Assembly: GCA_022821065.1 (NCBI GenBank)
Contig: JAJEEK010000050.1
Location: 124,001-188,000, forward strand
Direction: 5' to 3'
Length of the DNA: 64,000 bases
Source of the DNA: Candidatus Poribacteria bacterium
Lineage (GTDB): Bacteria; Poribacteria; WGA-4E; WGA-3G
In this document: one piece after another, positions 33,346 through 41,704 of the stretch
How positions within the stretch are numbered: position 1 is the first letter of the stretch
Layout of the letters: every line of letters starts with the position of its first letter
Translations under genes and position numbers: made by a program
The notes under the pieces: model-generated
What the model was told of the DNA's origin: nothing
Database searches by the model: none
What the model saw: only the letters and a program-made list of their open reading frames with translations

Positions 33346-34755
33346 CTACATCTTCGGATATTCCGGGACATCTTCATAACGGCTCCATGTCTCCGCGTAG
33401 ATTCTCCAGTGTCCATCGGTAGGATCTATCATCATATTCAATCTTTTGGTGCCGTAGTCTGAATACGCAGGACGCGTGCCGCTGGCGGGTGTGCCGGTGA
33501 ATTTCTGTAAGAACGTGACATCCGCGACCGCGCGGTCTCCGTTGACTTGTAAATTAGAGATGTCAACTTGTATGTCGCTATACAGATTGTTTAACCTTTT
33601 CATACTGGCCCGGAGTTGCTTTTTGTTAAGGTAGATGGGTGTCTCTACCCCACCACGGACAGTAACGCGGGTGATCAAGGCTTCATCAGAATAGATGGAC
33701 ATGTAGGTATTTAGATCCTTCCCTTCCCAAGCTGCCTGCCATTTCCCTAATATTTGTCTCGCTTTGAGCTGCGTATCAAGTGGTGCGTTCCCGTCAAAGG
33801 TACCGCCAGATTCATCACCAGAAACCGTGTTCGCTCCGGACTGTTGTTGTGTCTGTTCAAGTACGATAGCACCCGATATTTCACCAACTTGATCGTTAAT
33901 AAGTTTCCATTTCCGTCTGAAAAACCCTTTTTTCTCAATTGTGAGCGTGCGGTTATGCGTTTCAATGATGTCGCCATCGTTCTGCAAAGTCACACGAATA
34001 CCATCAACAATATGTCGATTCCGTTGTGTTGGTACCGGGTTGTAAGTTGCATCTTGTAAGTCAATGATATGTGCTTGTGACATCAATCCGAGGGCCCGCC
34101 GAAAACTCGATGTCCGCTTCTTTCGGGCAGATTTATCCCACAGGTTCGTGTATGCTGTCGAATCCTGTCTCTCTAAAGCACTCTTCCACGCGAGGACAAA
34201 TGGTGCGACAGGGCTGTTAGACGAGGGACGGTTCTGCTGTTTCGTTGCCTCAGGAAGAACCGTAGCAATATAATCTTCACCGCTGATCTCGTCTTGTGCA
34301 ATTTTCCATCGTTGTTGGACGATCCCTTTCTTTTCAATCACAAGATTTCGTAACTGCCGTTGCGGTCCATCAGGCAGATGAGCCGTCACGGGTATCCCTT
34401 CAATCCGATAACGGTTGGGATATCGAGGAATTTGATACGGCGGGCTTCCACCTTCAAGGTTGACATCAAGTTGGATATTATCTTTTAGGAGTTTCGCTGT
34501 ATTCGGATAGCCTCTATCGGGACGCAAGCGTTCGCTTTTTACCCAAAGTGCGTCATACCGTTTGAGATCGCTGGACTCAAGTGCTCCCTTCCATTTCGCT
34601 AAAAAAGCGGTAGGTGTTTCACTCGAACTCATGAATATGAGTAGGAATACAACAAACGCAATAACGATTGCCGCGATAGCACCACCCCATATCAGGTTCC
34701 GCGGTATCGCCAATTTATTAGGAGTGTCTTTCTGCCAATTTTGTGCGTCGTTCAC
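33346..34755 (-). CDS. Membrane-anchored protein with three NTF2-like domains
   Basis: 469 residues from a GTG at 34755, chosen because GGAGG lies seven bases upstream; an ATG 18 bases earlier precedes that site. One membrane segment (AIAAIVIAFVVFLLIFMSS, about 25-45) leaves the rest outside the cytoplasm. Three related domains follow, each opening with a similar helix (FLAKWKGALESSDLKRYDALW, FVLAWKSALERQDSTAYTNLW, ILGKWQAAWEGKDLNTYMSIY) and ending with a beta-rich Trp motif (QQRWKIAQDEI, RRKWKLINDQV, HWRIYAETW). This is the NTF2/SnoaL-like fold also found at the end of some L,D-transpeptidase-related proteins. It could bind peptidoglycan or small ligands. The next upstream gene ends in the same domain. 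Confidence 0.75.
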   Translation of the reverse strand: MNDAQNWQKDTPNKLAIPRNLIWGGAIAAIVIAFVVFLLIFMSSSETPTAFLAKWKGALESSDLKRYDALWVKSERLRPDRGYPNTAKLLKDNIQLDVNLEGGSPPYQIPRYPNRYRIEGIPVTAHLPDGPQRQLRNLVIEKKGIVQQRWKIAQDEISGEDYIATVLPEATKQQNRPSSNSPVAPFVLAWKSALERQDSTAYTNLWDKSARKKRTSSFRRALGLMSQAHIIDLQDATYNPVPTQRNRHIVDGIRVTLQNDGDIIETHNRTLTIEKKGFFRRKWKLINDQVGEISGAIVLEQTQQQSGANTVSGDESGGTFDGNAPLDTQLKARQILGKWQAAWEGKDLNTYMSIYSDEALITRVTVRGGVETPIYLNKKQLRASMKRLNNLYSDIQVDISNLQVNGDRAVADVTFLQKFTGTPASGTRPAYSDYGTKRLNMMIDPTDGHWRIYAETWSRYEDVPEYPKM

Positions 34756-34872
34756 AATATAACCTCCGCGCATAGTTGATAGGACTCACGTTTTTTGATG
34801 AACCCGTATCCATTGATAAGATTAGAAAATCTCACCAGTAAGCGTCTATAAAGTCCAAGTTAAAATAAATGC

Positions 34873-36201
34873 TTATAGATTTGGCACCTTCTCAAAAATC
34901 TTCCAGATTTCGTGGTGGATCTTCCAACTGTTCTCTACTTGATGCATCCAGATTTCGCGAATCCAGACATCATAGAGGGCGGTATCATTCTCATCAGCTG
35001 CCGGGTGTACCAATCGACTTAGTTGTAAAATACCGATGACACTTTCGCTTTCGACTTCGGTGTCAAATTTTGCTTTCGTCCACGTGTGCGTGCTCATCTG
35101 TCGAAGATCCGATTCCAATTGTTGTCTGTCAATTTTACTCCGATTTTCCTTGCTCTCAAGAATCACGACCTTATCGGCAACAACATTCGGGTCGTAATAG
35201 GCGAGATGCGTATTTAGGTTTCCGCTTTGCCACGCGCCGCTCCAATTATTAAGTGCAGCTTTGCCAGTTGCAATCTGTTGCGTAGAAAGCGATGTTCGTC
35301 CGGTTTTGGGGGGTGAAAGTGCGGGTTGGCTGGCTTCATAAGCCCGGGAGGCTTCTGCCTGTTTCGCGATAAATTCAGCGTGCTTCGCTGCGACATCTTG
35401 CTGACTCGCCTGTGCAAGTTTCCTTGTATAGATATCTGCCTGTTCGCGCATCTGTTTTCTCAGGGATTCAGCCTCAGCGATCGCTGCCCGTTTCTGATAC
35501 CCTTCTTCTTTTGCGATCTTGTCAGCAACTTCCAATCTACGACGGAGTTTGGAGAGTTCGGTGCCGTAGTTGTGGACTTCTTCTTCTGCCCGGCGGGCTC
35601 GTACTTGTGTATCTTCTAAGGTCTTCGAGAGATCGCTGATCTGTTTTCCGAAGGCTTTCCTCGTATCACCTAACTCATTATTCTCTATCTGAAGTTCTTG
35701 AATCCGCTGTCGCAACTGCTCAGACTCACGCCAAGCCCCTTGGGCATCAGATTCTTTTTCTGAGATCTTCTCTTCTAATGCTTTGAGTCTCTGACGGAGT
35801 TCTTGAACGCTTAACTCCTTCTCAAGGATTACTGCGTTGAGTTCCGAACTTTTGGTGACGTTGACGGCATGCCGATGTGCGATTTTAGCGTCGGCACTTG
35901 CTTGATGCGCGAGGCGGAGTGCGTCAACGCCTCTCTTTTCTGCCAATGCCTCCCTCGCGGCTTCAAGATTTGCGTTAGCGGCTCGAAATGCATCGGGTGC
36001 GAGTGATGCCGCGTCAACGTCCTGCGCCGCTGCAATGGCTGCTTCTGCTTCGGCGATCGCTGTGTCAACTACAGGCGGCTCAATCTTTCCAAGTTGTCCA
36101 CCACAACCAGCAAAAGCAACAGAAAAGAAAAGTAACCAGACCATCAATGTCCTATTTAATGTGAGGTTAGACCTCCGTCGTAAAGCGGTAAGTCGTTTCA
36201 T
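34873..36201 (-). CDS. Coiled-coil lipoprotein with DUF4398-like and NTF2-like domains
   Basis: 442 residues; AGGAG nine bases before the ATG. The signal ends in lipobox FAGC. Residues about 45-115 are an Ala-rich helical hairpin of the DUF4398 type (AEAEAAIAAAQDVDAASLAPDAF, AANANLEAAREAL). A long coiled coil occupies about 125-290 (VQELRQRLKALEEKI, EVADKIAKEEGYQKRAAIAEAE). The last 120 residues (ALNNWSGAWQSGNLNTHLAYYDP ... WKIHHEIWKIF) are an NTF2-like domain resembling those of the downstream protein. The protein probably spans the periplasm from a lipid anchor. The adjacency and shared fold suggest a joint envelope role. Confidence 0.78.
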   Translation of the reverse strand: MKRLTALRRRSNLTLNRTLMVWLLFFSVAFAGCGGQLGKIEPPVVDTAIAEAEAAIAAAQDVDAASLAPDAFRAANANLEAAREALAEKRGVDALRLAHQASADAKIAHRHAVNVTKSSELNAVILEKELSVQELRQRLKALEEKISEKESDAQGAWRESEQLRQRIQELQIENNELGDTRKAFGKQISDLSKTLEDTQVRARRAEEEVHNYGTELSKLRRRLEVADKIAKEEGYQKRAAIAEAESLRKQMREQADIYTRKLAQASQQDVAAKHAEFIAKQAEASRAYEASQPALSPPKTGRTSLSTQQIATGKAALNNWSGAWQSGNLNTHLAYYDPNVVADKVVILESKENRSKIDRQQLESDLRQMSTHTWTKAKFDTEVESESVIGILQLSRLVHPAADENDTALYDVWIREIWMHQVENSWKIHHEIWKIFEKVPNL

Positions 36202-36302
36202 TTCTTTTTTCTCCTTATTAATTTTTTTTTTGCACCTATGCTTTTTTGATCCGTCTCTACAAACACCGATAGCGAGGTTACAAACGACGCCTATAAGGTG
36301 AG

Positions 36303-36314
36303 TGCATAAGTCCT
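36303..36314 (+). repeat. Solo end resembling the 119-bp repeat terminus
   Basis: TGCATAAGTCCT differs by one base from TGCGTAAGTCCT. No left end is seen 119 bp away, so this is a fragment or a related element. Confidence 0.3.
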
Positions 36315-36444
36315 GTTTGTATTTAACCTAAGTTCAAATTCCATTTTTCTTTTTCAGTTTATGAGCGTCTAATTTTCAAGAACAAAGGATTTACAGGATA
36401 CAGATCCGACTACAACCCGAAATCCGGTAGGTGCGGTCTCTATG

Positions 36445-37542
36445 TTATTCCAACATTGACAAAGTTAGGGTATGCGGTTGGGTGGTGGTCGTCTTCATCT
36501 GTGCGAGCGTGTTTTTGATGATTGACGCCCTCGACTCTCCGACCCCGTCAACCCCTTGGAGTTCATCAATGGCAGCGGTGAAAATCTTATCCAATGTTTT
36601 GAATTTGTCCACAATACTTTCAATAACGGTAAACGGTATGTGAGGTACTCGGCTCAGCATCCGGTACCCGCGCGGTTCGAGAGAAGCGAAGGTGCTCCGA
36701 ATATCCCGTGGATACCCTAAAGCCTCAGAGATATTGCTCTGATTCGCGAGGTTATTCGCGTCAAGTCCCATAATTTTTTCAAAAGCCTCGAATCCATCGC
36801 GTAGACATTCATGATAGTAGTCCTCAGTCATCAGCAGACCACTCTCAATTTCGGTTGTCAGTTCAGGGATATGTTGTATGGACTGTGCCTGTGTCCCTAA
36901 TTCAAGTCTATATAGATTGAGTTCCTGTTCAGCACGGCGCACTCTTTCACACAACTGGATAGCCGTGACGACATTCGCTAATGTAACGTTCCCACTCAGC
37001 TCTGCCCAATTCAATGTATTGACAGCATCTTGCATCGCTTTGATGTCCTGTGTCAGTACAAGCATAGTTTGGTTCGCACCAGACAATAGTACCGGACGTT
37101 CTCGAAAGATATAACGCTGGTTTTTGAAATATAGGGTGAGAGTGTTCCGGCTCTGCGACACAGAAAGCACGATATGCTCCGTCTGTTTCGCAAATTTGTT
37201 TGCCGACCGGTGGCGGAGCCCCGTTTCGTTAGAATGGATAGCCGGTTCTACCCGCAATGTTACATTAGCACGGACGATACGTTTCGCATCTTCGGAAAGG
37301 ATAATAGCACCGTCCATCTTCGACAATTCATATAGACGTGCCGGTGTATATTGGCAATTGATTCGGAAGCCGCCTTCTGTCAAATCCAAAATATTGGGTG
37401 TATCACCGATGACGATGAGTCCGCCGGTTTTGCCTTGGATAATATAGTCAATACCCTCCCGCAAATAGGTACCAGGCGATAGTAGCCTTAACGTTGCCAT
37501 CAATTCACGCGTCTTCTGATTCTCCATCGAGACGTCCCGCAC
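36445..37542 (-). CDS. disA: DNA integrity scanning diadenylate cyclase DisA
   Basis: 365 residues from a GTG at 37542 that has GGGGG upstream; an ATG at 37527 is possible. The N-terminal DAC domain contains ANTGGLIV-like GKTGGLIVIGD, the active-site KMDGAIILSED and GLRHRSA (DGA and RHR motifs). A helical linker and a C-terminal helix-hairpin-helix DNA-binding domain (DELQGVDGVGESRASII) follow. DisA joins two ATP into c-di-AMP and is inhibited by branched DNA, linking repair status to envelope and potassium control. The two NTF2-domain envelope genes lie downstream on the same strand. A strong palindrome and the promoter of the divergent cyclophilin gene are upstream. Confidence 0.95.
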   Translation of the reverse strand: MRDVSMENQKTRELMATLRLLSPGTYLREGIDYIIQGKTGGLIVIGDTPNILDLTEGGFRINCQYTPARLYELSKMDGAIILSEDAKRIVRANVTLRVEPAIHSNETGLRHRSANKFAKQTEHIVLSVSQSRNTLTLYFKNQRYIFRERPVLLSGANQTMLVLTQDIKAMQDAVNTLNWAELSGNVTLANVVTAIQLCERVRRAEQELNLYRLELGTQAQSIQHIPELTTEIESGLLMTEDYYHECLRDGFEAFEKIMGLDANNLANQSNISEALGYPRDIRSTFASLEPRGYRMLSRVPHIPFTVIESIVDKFKTLDKIFTAAIDELQGVDGVGESRASIIKNTLAQMKTTTTQPHTLTLSMLE

Positions 37543-37600
37543 TGCAACCACCCCCTAATTATTAGGATACCATGTCTAAAACCGGTGTGTCAAGTTTAGG

Positions 37601-37634
37601 TTCAGTTTTCAGTTACGAACAACTGAAAACTGAA
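37601..37634. repeat. 14-bp-stem hairpin of the TCAGTT family
   Basis: TTCAGTTTTCAGTT and AACTGAAAACTGAA are exact reverse complements around ACGAAC. It lies between divergent genes, so it is not a shared terminator; it belongs to the short-repeat family. Confidence 0.7.
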
Positions 37635-37662
37635 GATTGACACCGACTCTTCCGAATTTTGT

Positions 37663-37691
37663 TTGACTTCACCAACAAATCGGTGTATAAT
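37663..37691 (+). promoter_or_regulatory. Near-consensus promoter of the cyclophilin-radical SAM operon
   Basis: TTGACT (37663-37668), 17 nt, TATAAT (37686-37691). It leaves a leader of about 120 nt before the GTG at 37819. Confidence 0.75.
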
Positions 37692-37818
37692 AATGTACTG
37701 ATGTCCGTGTAAAAAATACTTGTATGTAGAAGCCTTCTGATCTAATAAGATAGGACCTACTTATCCTCTAACGACCTTCGCGTAAACAATCGCGCATAGA
37801 AATACAGAAAAGGAACTC

Positions 37819-38382
37819 GTGAAAATTCCCTGTTTTCACACGCAAATTATGCAATTAAGCTTATTAGGTGCGTTTTTGGCAACAATCGTTTCATGCAACG
37901 GTGAACAATTGCCTAATGTAACGATAGAAACTCAAAAAGGCAACATTATTATAGAACTTTACCCTGAAGCCGCCCCCGCTACAGTGGCAAATTTTGCCAA
38001 GTTGATAGCGGCTGGATTTTACGACAGTGTGACTTTTCATCGATATGTTCCCGGCTTTGTCATCCAAGGTGGTGACCCGAAAGGGACAGGCAGAGGGGGT
38101 CCTGGATGGACAATCCCTGGTGAATTCCAAGACCCAGCACTTCGCGACAAGATGCCTCCGCATGAAAAAGGGGTCGTTGCTATGGCACGGACACAGAACC
38201 CGAACTCAGCTGGAAGCCAGTTTTATATCTGTCTTACCTCGGATCCGAGAAGTGTTGGACATCTGAACGGCAGCTACACCACGTTCGGCAAAGTTATTGA
38301 AGGGATGGATGTCGTAGAAGCACTCCGTGAACGTGATGTAATGACAAAAGTGACGATTAAGAACTACACACCGTCAGAGTAA
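37819..38382 (+). CDS. Cyclophilin-type peptidyl-prolyl isomerase, lipoprotein
   Basis: 187 residues from a GTG at 37819 with AAAGGA upstream. The N-terminus is hydrophobic and ends in a lipobox-like IVSC, so the enzyme is probably exported and anchored. The cyclophilin core is clear: IIIELYPEAAPATVANFAKL, FYDSVTFHRYVPGFVIQGGDP, KGTGRGGPGW, MARTQNPNSAGSQFYICL, FGKVIEGMDVVEAL. The catalytic Arg of FHR and the GSQFYI core are kept. It would speed prolyl isomerisation of exported proteins. A radical SAM gene follows within 35 bp and is probably cotranscribed. Confidence 0.93.
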   Translation: MKIPCFHTQIMQLSLLGAFLATIVSCNGEQLPNVTIETQKGNIIIELYPEAAPATVANFAKLIAAGFYDSVTFHRYVPGFVIQGGDPKGTGRGGPGWTIPGEFQDPALRDKMPPHEKGVVAMARTQNPNSAGSQFYICLTSDPRSVGHLNGSYTTFGKVIEGMDVVEALRERDVMTKVTIKNYTPSE

Positions 38383-38417
38383 TTGCACATACTATAGATA
38401 CACGGAGGGTCATGTAT

Positions 38418-39473
38418 ATGGAAGAATGGAAACGTCTTGTCAGAGATACTGTCAATACACCGGAAAAGCTCGCTGCCGCATTCGATGTTGACCTCGAAGA
38501 GATGCAGCGCATTCATAAAGAATTTCCGATCCGTATAAACCCATATTATCTCAGTCTCATAGAGGAACCCGGCGACCCGATCTGGAAGCAGGTTGTTCCT
38601 GATCCGAAGGAATTGATTAGCACCGGTGTAGAGGATCCGCTCCACGAGGAGGACGATAGCGAGGTTCCGAACGTCACGCATCGCTACCCCGACCGGGCCC
38701 TCTTTTATGTCAACTATATGTGTCCTATCTACTGCCGTTTCTGTACCCGCAAACGGAAAGTCGGGGACCCGCACTCAATCTCTGAGGACAACGTTGAAAA
38801 AGGACTCGCCTATATCCAAGCACACCCCGAAATCCGTGATGTCATTATCTCCGGCGGCGATCCACTCATGCTGACGGATAAAAAGATTGATATGATTGTC
38901 AGTGGCTTACGAGCCATTGCGCACTTAGAAATCATCCGGATCGGTTCGCGTGTCCCCGTGACGCTGCCACAACGTATTACCCCTGAGTTGTGCGCTATCT
39001 TGAAGAAGAATCACCCGTTTTATATCAACACACATTTCAACCATCCGCGCGAAATCACGCCTGAGACGGAAAAAGCGTGCGGCATGCTGGCAGATGCCGG
39101 AATACCGCTCGGTAATCAGACAGTACTTCTCAAAGGCGTGAACGACGATCCTGATGTCATGGTAGAACTGATGAAGGGATTACTACGAATCCGTGTCAAG
39201 CCGTACTATATCTATCAAGCGGATCTCGTGGTCGGAACCGATCACTTCCGGACAGCGGTGAAGACCGGTTTAGAAATTGTTTCGGCGTTGCGCGGTCATA
39301 TATCCGGACTCGGTGTGCCGCACTACGTCGTTGATGCTCCTGGTGGCGGTGGCAAGATTGCGTTGATCCCTGACCCTATCGTCGCTTTCGACGATGATGA
39401 AATCCAGCTTCGCAACTACGAAGGCAACGTCTACAGTTATCCGAGTACGCCGTTTTTTGATGAGGACTGGTAG
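38418..39473 (+). CDS. KamA/EpmB-family radical SAM aminomutase
   Basis: 351 residues from ATG 38418, nine bases after GGAGG; an ATG at 38412 is only three bases from it. The Fe-S motif CPIYCRFC (C102, C106, C109) fits CxxxCxxC. The N-terminal ITPYYLSLI-like INPYYLSLIEEPGDPIWKQVVPD, then RYPDRALFYVNYMCP and the C-terminal HYVVDAPGGGGKIAL are lysine 2,3-aminomutase family blocks; the last includes the PLP-binding Lys. The chain is shorter than clostridial KamA (about 416), closer to EpmB (about 340). It could make beta-lysine for EF-P modification or as an osmolyte. No epmA or kamB-like partner is in the window, so the exact substrate is open. Confidence 0.88.
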   Translation: MEEWKRLVRDTVNTPEKLAAAFDVDLEEMQRIHKEFPIRINPYYLSLIEEPGDPIWKQVVPDPKELISTGVEDPLHEEDDSEVPNVTHRYPDRALFYVNYMCPIYCRFCTRKRKVGDPHSISEDNVEKGLAYIQAHPEIRDVIISGGDPLMLTDKKIDMIVSGLRAIAHLEIIRIGSRVPVTLPQRITPELCAILKKNHPFYINTHFNHPREITPETEKACGMLADAGIPLGNQTVLLKGVNDDPDVMVELMKGLLRIRVKPYYIYQADLVVGTDHFRTAVKTGLEIVSALRGHISGLGVPHYVVDAPGGGGKIALIPDPIVAFDDDEIQLRNYEGNVYSYPSTPFFDEDW

Positions 39474-39525
39474 TCCGTTTTTTGAATAGTGTTATTTAGC
39501 GCGTATCAATGGTCAGCGATAATAA

Positions 39526-40554
39526 TTATTTTGCTTTGACTTCTTCCCACGCGCGATCGTAGTGCCTCGTGAAATCTCCTGGATCTCTTAACCATTCGAG
39601 GGACTCTAACACCTCTTTCGGCGGATAGATAAACTTGTGTTCCCGTAAATTTTCCGGTAAAAACGCTTTCGCTGTCGGTACGCAGGTCCCGTACTTCGTA
39701 AAAGCAGTAATTTTGGCGTTAACTTCAGGACGGAGGAGATAATCAATGAACTGCTCCGCGAGTGCTTTATGCGGGGCGGATTTCGGTATACAGACAGCAT
39801 CAATAAACTGGCTCGATCCTTCCTTTGGGATGACGTACCGGATGGTTGGACGTGTCTCCGTCGCACGGAACGCATCACCACTCCAGCAGTGTGCCATAAC
39901 GACATCACCTGCGATGAGAAGTTCTTCCGCCTCGCTCTTATACTGCTTCACAAGCGGTTTCTGCTCAATGAGTTTATTTTTCGCCGCCTCGATCTCCTCC
40001 GGCTCGGTGCTATTAAGGCTGTATCCAAGCAGTTTAAGTGCCGCACCGATCGTCTCGCGCTGGTCATCTAACATGCTGAACTGATTCTTGTATTGTTTGT
40101 CCCATAGCACTTCCCAACTATCCGGTGCTGGCGAAATAACAGCCGAATCGTAAGCGATGCCTGCTGTCCCGAACGTATACGGAATAGAATATTGGTTTTC
40201 AGGGTCAAAGTATTTACCGAGGAACAACGGACTGATATTCTCGAAGTTGGGGATGTTATCGCGGTTGAGTTCTTCTAATAGGTTCTGCTTGATTAAAATT
40301 GATACCATGTAGTCAGACGGCATGATGATGTCGTATCCTGTCGCGCCTGCCATCAACTTCGTGAGGAGGTCTTCATTGCTGGCAAAGGTATCAACGAGGA
40401 CGGTAACCCCAAACTCCTTTTCAAACCCTTGACGGATGTCATCACTGACGTACCCTGCCCATGAAAAAATGTTGAGCTGTTTCTTCTGTCCAACGCTATC
40501 ACCGATGAAAAGTGTAAGAAGTATAAGTATTAAGAAGATATATCTGTTACGCAT
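39526..40554 (-). CDS. potD: Spermidine/putrescine-binding periplasmic protein
   Basis: 342 residues, the size of PotD/PotF. A signal peptide (FLILILLTLFIGDSVG) precedes the mature start KKQLNIFSWAGYVSDDIRQGFEKEFG, the hallmark of polyamine-binding proteins. Further matches are DIIMPSDYMVSILIKQNLLEELN, IPYTFGTAGIAYDS, and HCWSGDAFRA in the polyamine pocket region. It delivers polyamines to an ABC transporter; potABC are not in the window. A rhodanese gene lies upstream on the same strand, 132 bp away with a hairpin between. Confidence 0.9.
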   Translation of the reverse strand: MRNRYIFLILILLTLFIGDSVGQKKQLNIFSWAGYVSDDIRQGFEKEFGVTVLVDTFASNEDLLTKLMAGATGYDIIMPSDYMVSILIKQNLLEELNRDNIPNFENISPLFLGKYFDPENQYSIPYTFGTAGIAYDSAVISPAPDSWEVLWDKQYKNQFSMLDDQRETIGAALKLLGYSLNSTEPEEIEAAKNKLIEQKPLVKQYKSEAEELLIAGDVVMAHCWSGDAFRATETRPTIRYVIPKEGSSQFIDAVCIPKSAPHKALAEQFIDYLLRPEVNAKITAFTKYGTCVPTAKAFLPENLREHKFIYPPKEVLESLEWLRDPGDFTRHYDRAWEEVKAK

Positions 40555-40596
40555 GTTTTCTCCATTGATGTCCGTGTTTTCATTATTGTTATGGAT

Positions 40597-40630
40597 GGGA
40601 CGATTTCGTCGTAGGCGGCAAAATCGTCCC
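40597..40630. repeat. Hairpin between the rhodanese and potD genes
   Basis: GGGACGATTT pairs with AAATCGTCCC around a 14-nt loop. It lacks a U-tract on the minus strand, so a partial terminator or mRNA stabiliser is more likely than full termination. Confidence 0.5.
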
Positions 40631-40686
40631 GATTGCCGTTAAGATATTGACAAGGTCTGTTATCCGTGTTAACTTAATGCTGTTAC

Positions 40687-41052
40687 TTATTCTTCGGATT
40701 TTTCGGTGGGGAGTCCTTCGGCTTTCCAACCTCGGAAACCGCCGGTTAACACTGAAACGTTTTCATAACCCATGTTTTTTAGTGTGTGCGCGGAGAGTGT
40801 TGCCCGGGTGCCGCCGCCGCAATATGTAACGATGTGTGTGTCTGCATCAGGCGCGACTTCGTCGATATCGAGTTCAAGGTAGCCGCGCGGTAGTGAAACA
40901 GCATCCGGTAGATGCTCTTCATCGTAGTCAGGTTCGTCGCGAACATCTAAGAGGATAATTGACGCTGTTGCCTCTGTGAGTTCATCAGGAGATATGTGTC
41001 CAACGTTTGCTCTCGCTTCGGCGACGAGTTGCTCAAGGGTTTTCAATGGCAT
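40687..41052 (-). CDS. Single-domain rhodanese-like protein
   Basis: 121 residues with one rhodanese domain. ISPDELTEA, ILLDVRDEPDYDEEHLPDAVSLPRGYLEL, and the active-site loop TYCGGGTRAT with C78 are visible, followed by NVSVLTGGFRGWKAEGLP. No signal peptide, so cytoplasmic. It would carry a persulfide on C78 and pass sulfur to acceptors such as thiosulfate or cyanide. Although the window holds a DNA sulfur-modification system, this gene is 24 kb away in unrelated surroundings, so a link to DndC is speculative. Confidence 0.92.
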   Translation of the reverse strand: MPLKTLEQLVAEARANVGHISPDELTEATASIILLDVRDEPDYDEEHLPDAVSLPRGYLELDIDEVAPDADTHIVTYCGGGTRATLSAHTLKNMGYENVSVLTGGFRGWKAEGLPTEKSEE

Positions 41053-41069
41053 AGTTTTCCTCCATTTAT

Positions 41070-41188
41070 AGTTGTCAGTTGTCGGTTCGGGTTTTCTATG
41101 AAAACCCTTTCGGTTTGCCTTGCAGTGAGAGTTAAGAGGTTCTCGTCTAACAGAACCTTCTTGTAACTGAAAACTGATAACCGATGAC
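41070..41188. repeat. TCAGTT-type composite hairpin tract
   Basis: GTTGTCAGTTGTCGGTT, an inner hairpin GGGTTTTCtatGAAAACCC (41089-41107), GCAGTGAGAGTTAAGAGG, and AACTGAAAACTGATAACCG. The piece GCAGTGAGAGT recurs at 61292. It fills the gap between the divergent rhodanese and 41259 genes. Confidence 0.55.
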
Positions 41189-41258
41189 CATACACATTAT
41201 AGCATAATATCTGCAAATTCGTTAACATATTTTTGTCATCATTTTAGGAAGGAGAGAA

Positions 41259-41702
41259 ATGGAACTACTAAAAAAATCGGTTCAATCTGTGCTTGAGAAA
41301 GATCGGATTGGGAGTCCAGTGTTCCTGCGCTGTGTCCTACATCTGGCGGACGAAAGTGCGGATCTGTTGTCATCCATCGGCGTGGTGACAGCACTCACAA
41401 ATGAATGGATCCCATCGCCACCGGAACGTGTTTATGCACAGGGACACGTAGACAACACACAGGTGACGGTGATGGTTCACTATGTCGGCGGCCAGATGGC
41501 ACTCCTGAGCGTTGATAAAGATGATATTGAAACGGCGATTGACATTATGTTGGTCGGGAACAAGGGCGTCATCTATCATGAGACACCAATCGGTAGACAC
41601 TACCAGAACGCCATACCACCGGAACTCGACGGAACTGGCGAGTTAACAGCGGCTATCGCGCAATCGCTTGAAAGCGGTCAACCTGTTGAACTGGAGGTTT
41701 AA
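41259..41702 (+). CDS. Hypothetical protein paired with a Gfo/Idh oxidoreductase
   Basis: 147 residues; GAAGGAGA precedes the ATG. I do not recognise a named family. The sequence is alpha/beta (VLEKDRIGSPVFLRCVLHLADESADLLSSIGVV, VTVMVHYVGGQMALLSVD), with a conserved-looking NKGVIYHETPIG and no membrane segment. The next gene begins 2 nt after its stop with GGAGG inside its last codons, so the two are translationally linked. In Gfo/Idh loci small partner proteins of this type can be dimerisation or substrate-channelling subunits, but I cannot show this here. Confidence 0.7.
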   Translation: MELLKKSVQSVLEKDRIGSPVFLRCVLHLADESADLLSSIGVVTALTNEWIPSPPERVYAQGHVDNTQVTVMVHYVGGQMALLSVDKDDIETAIDIMLVGNKGVIYHETPIGRHYQNAIPPELDGTGELTAAIAQSLESGQPVELEV

Positions 41703-41704
41703 AC

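Noticed and set aside
40687..41052. Rhodanese as the sulfur donor of the Dnd system
   Set aside because: It is 24 kb away in an unrelated setting and DndC normally uses a cysteine desulfurase; there is no direct support.
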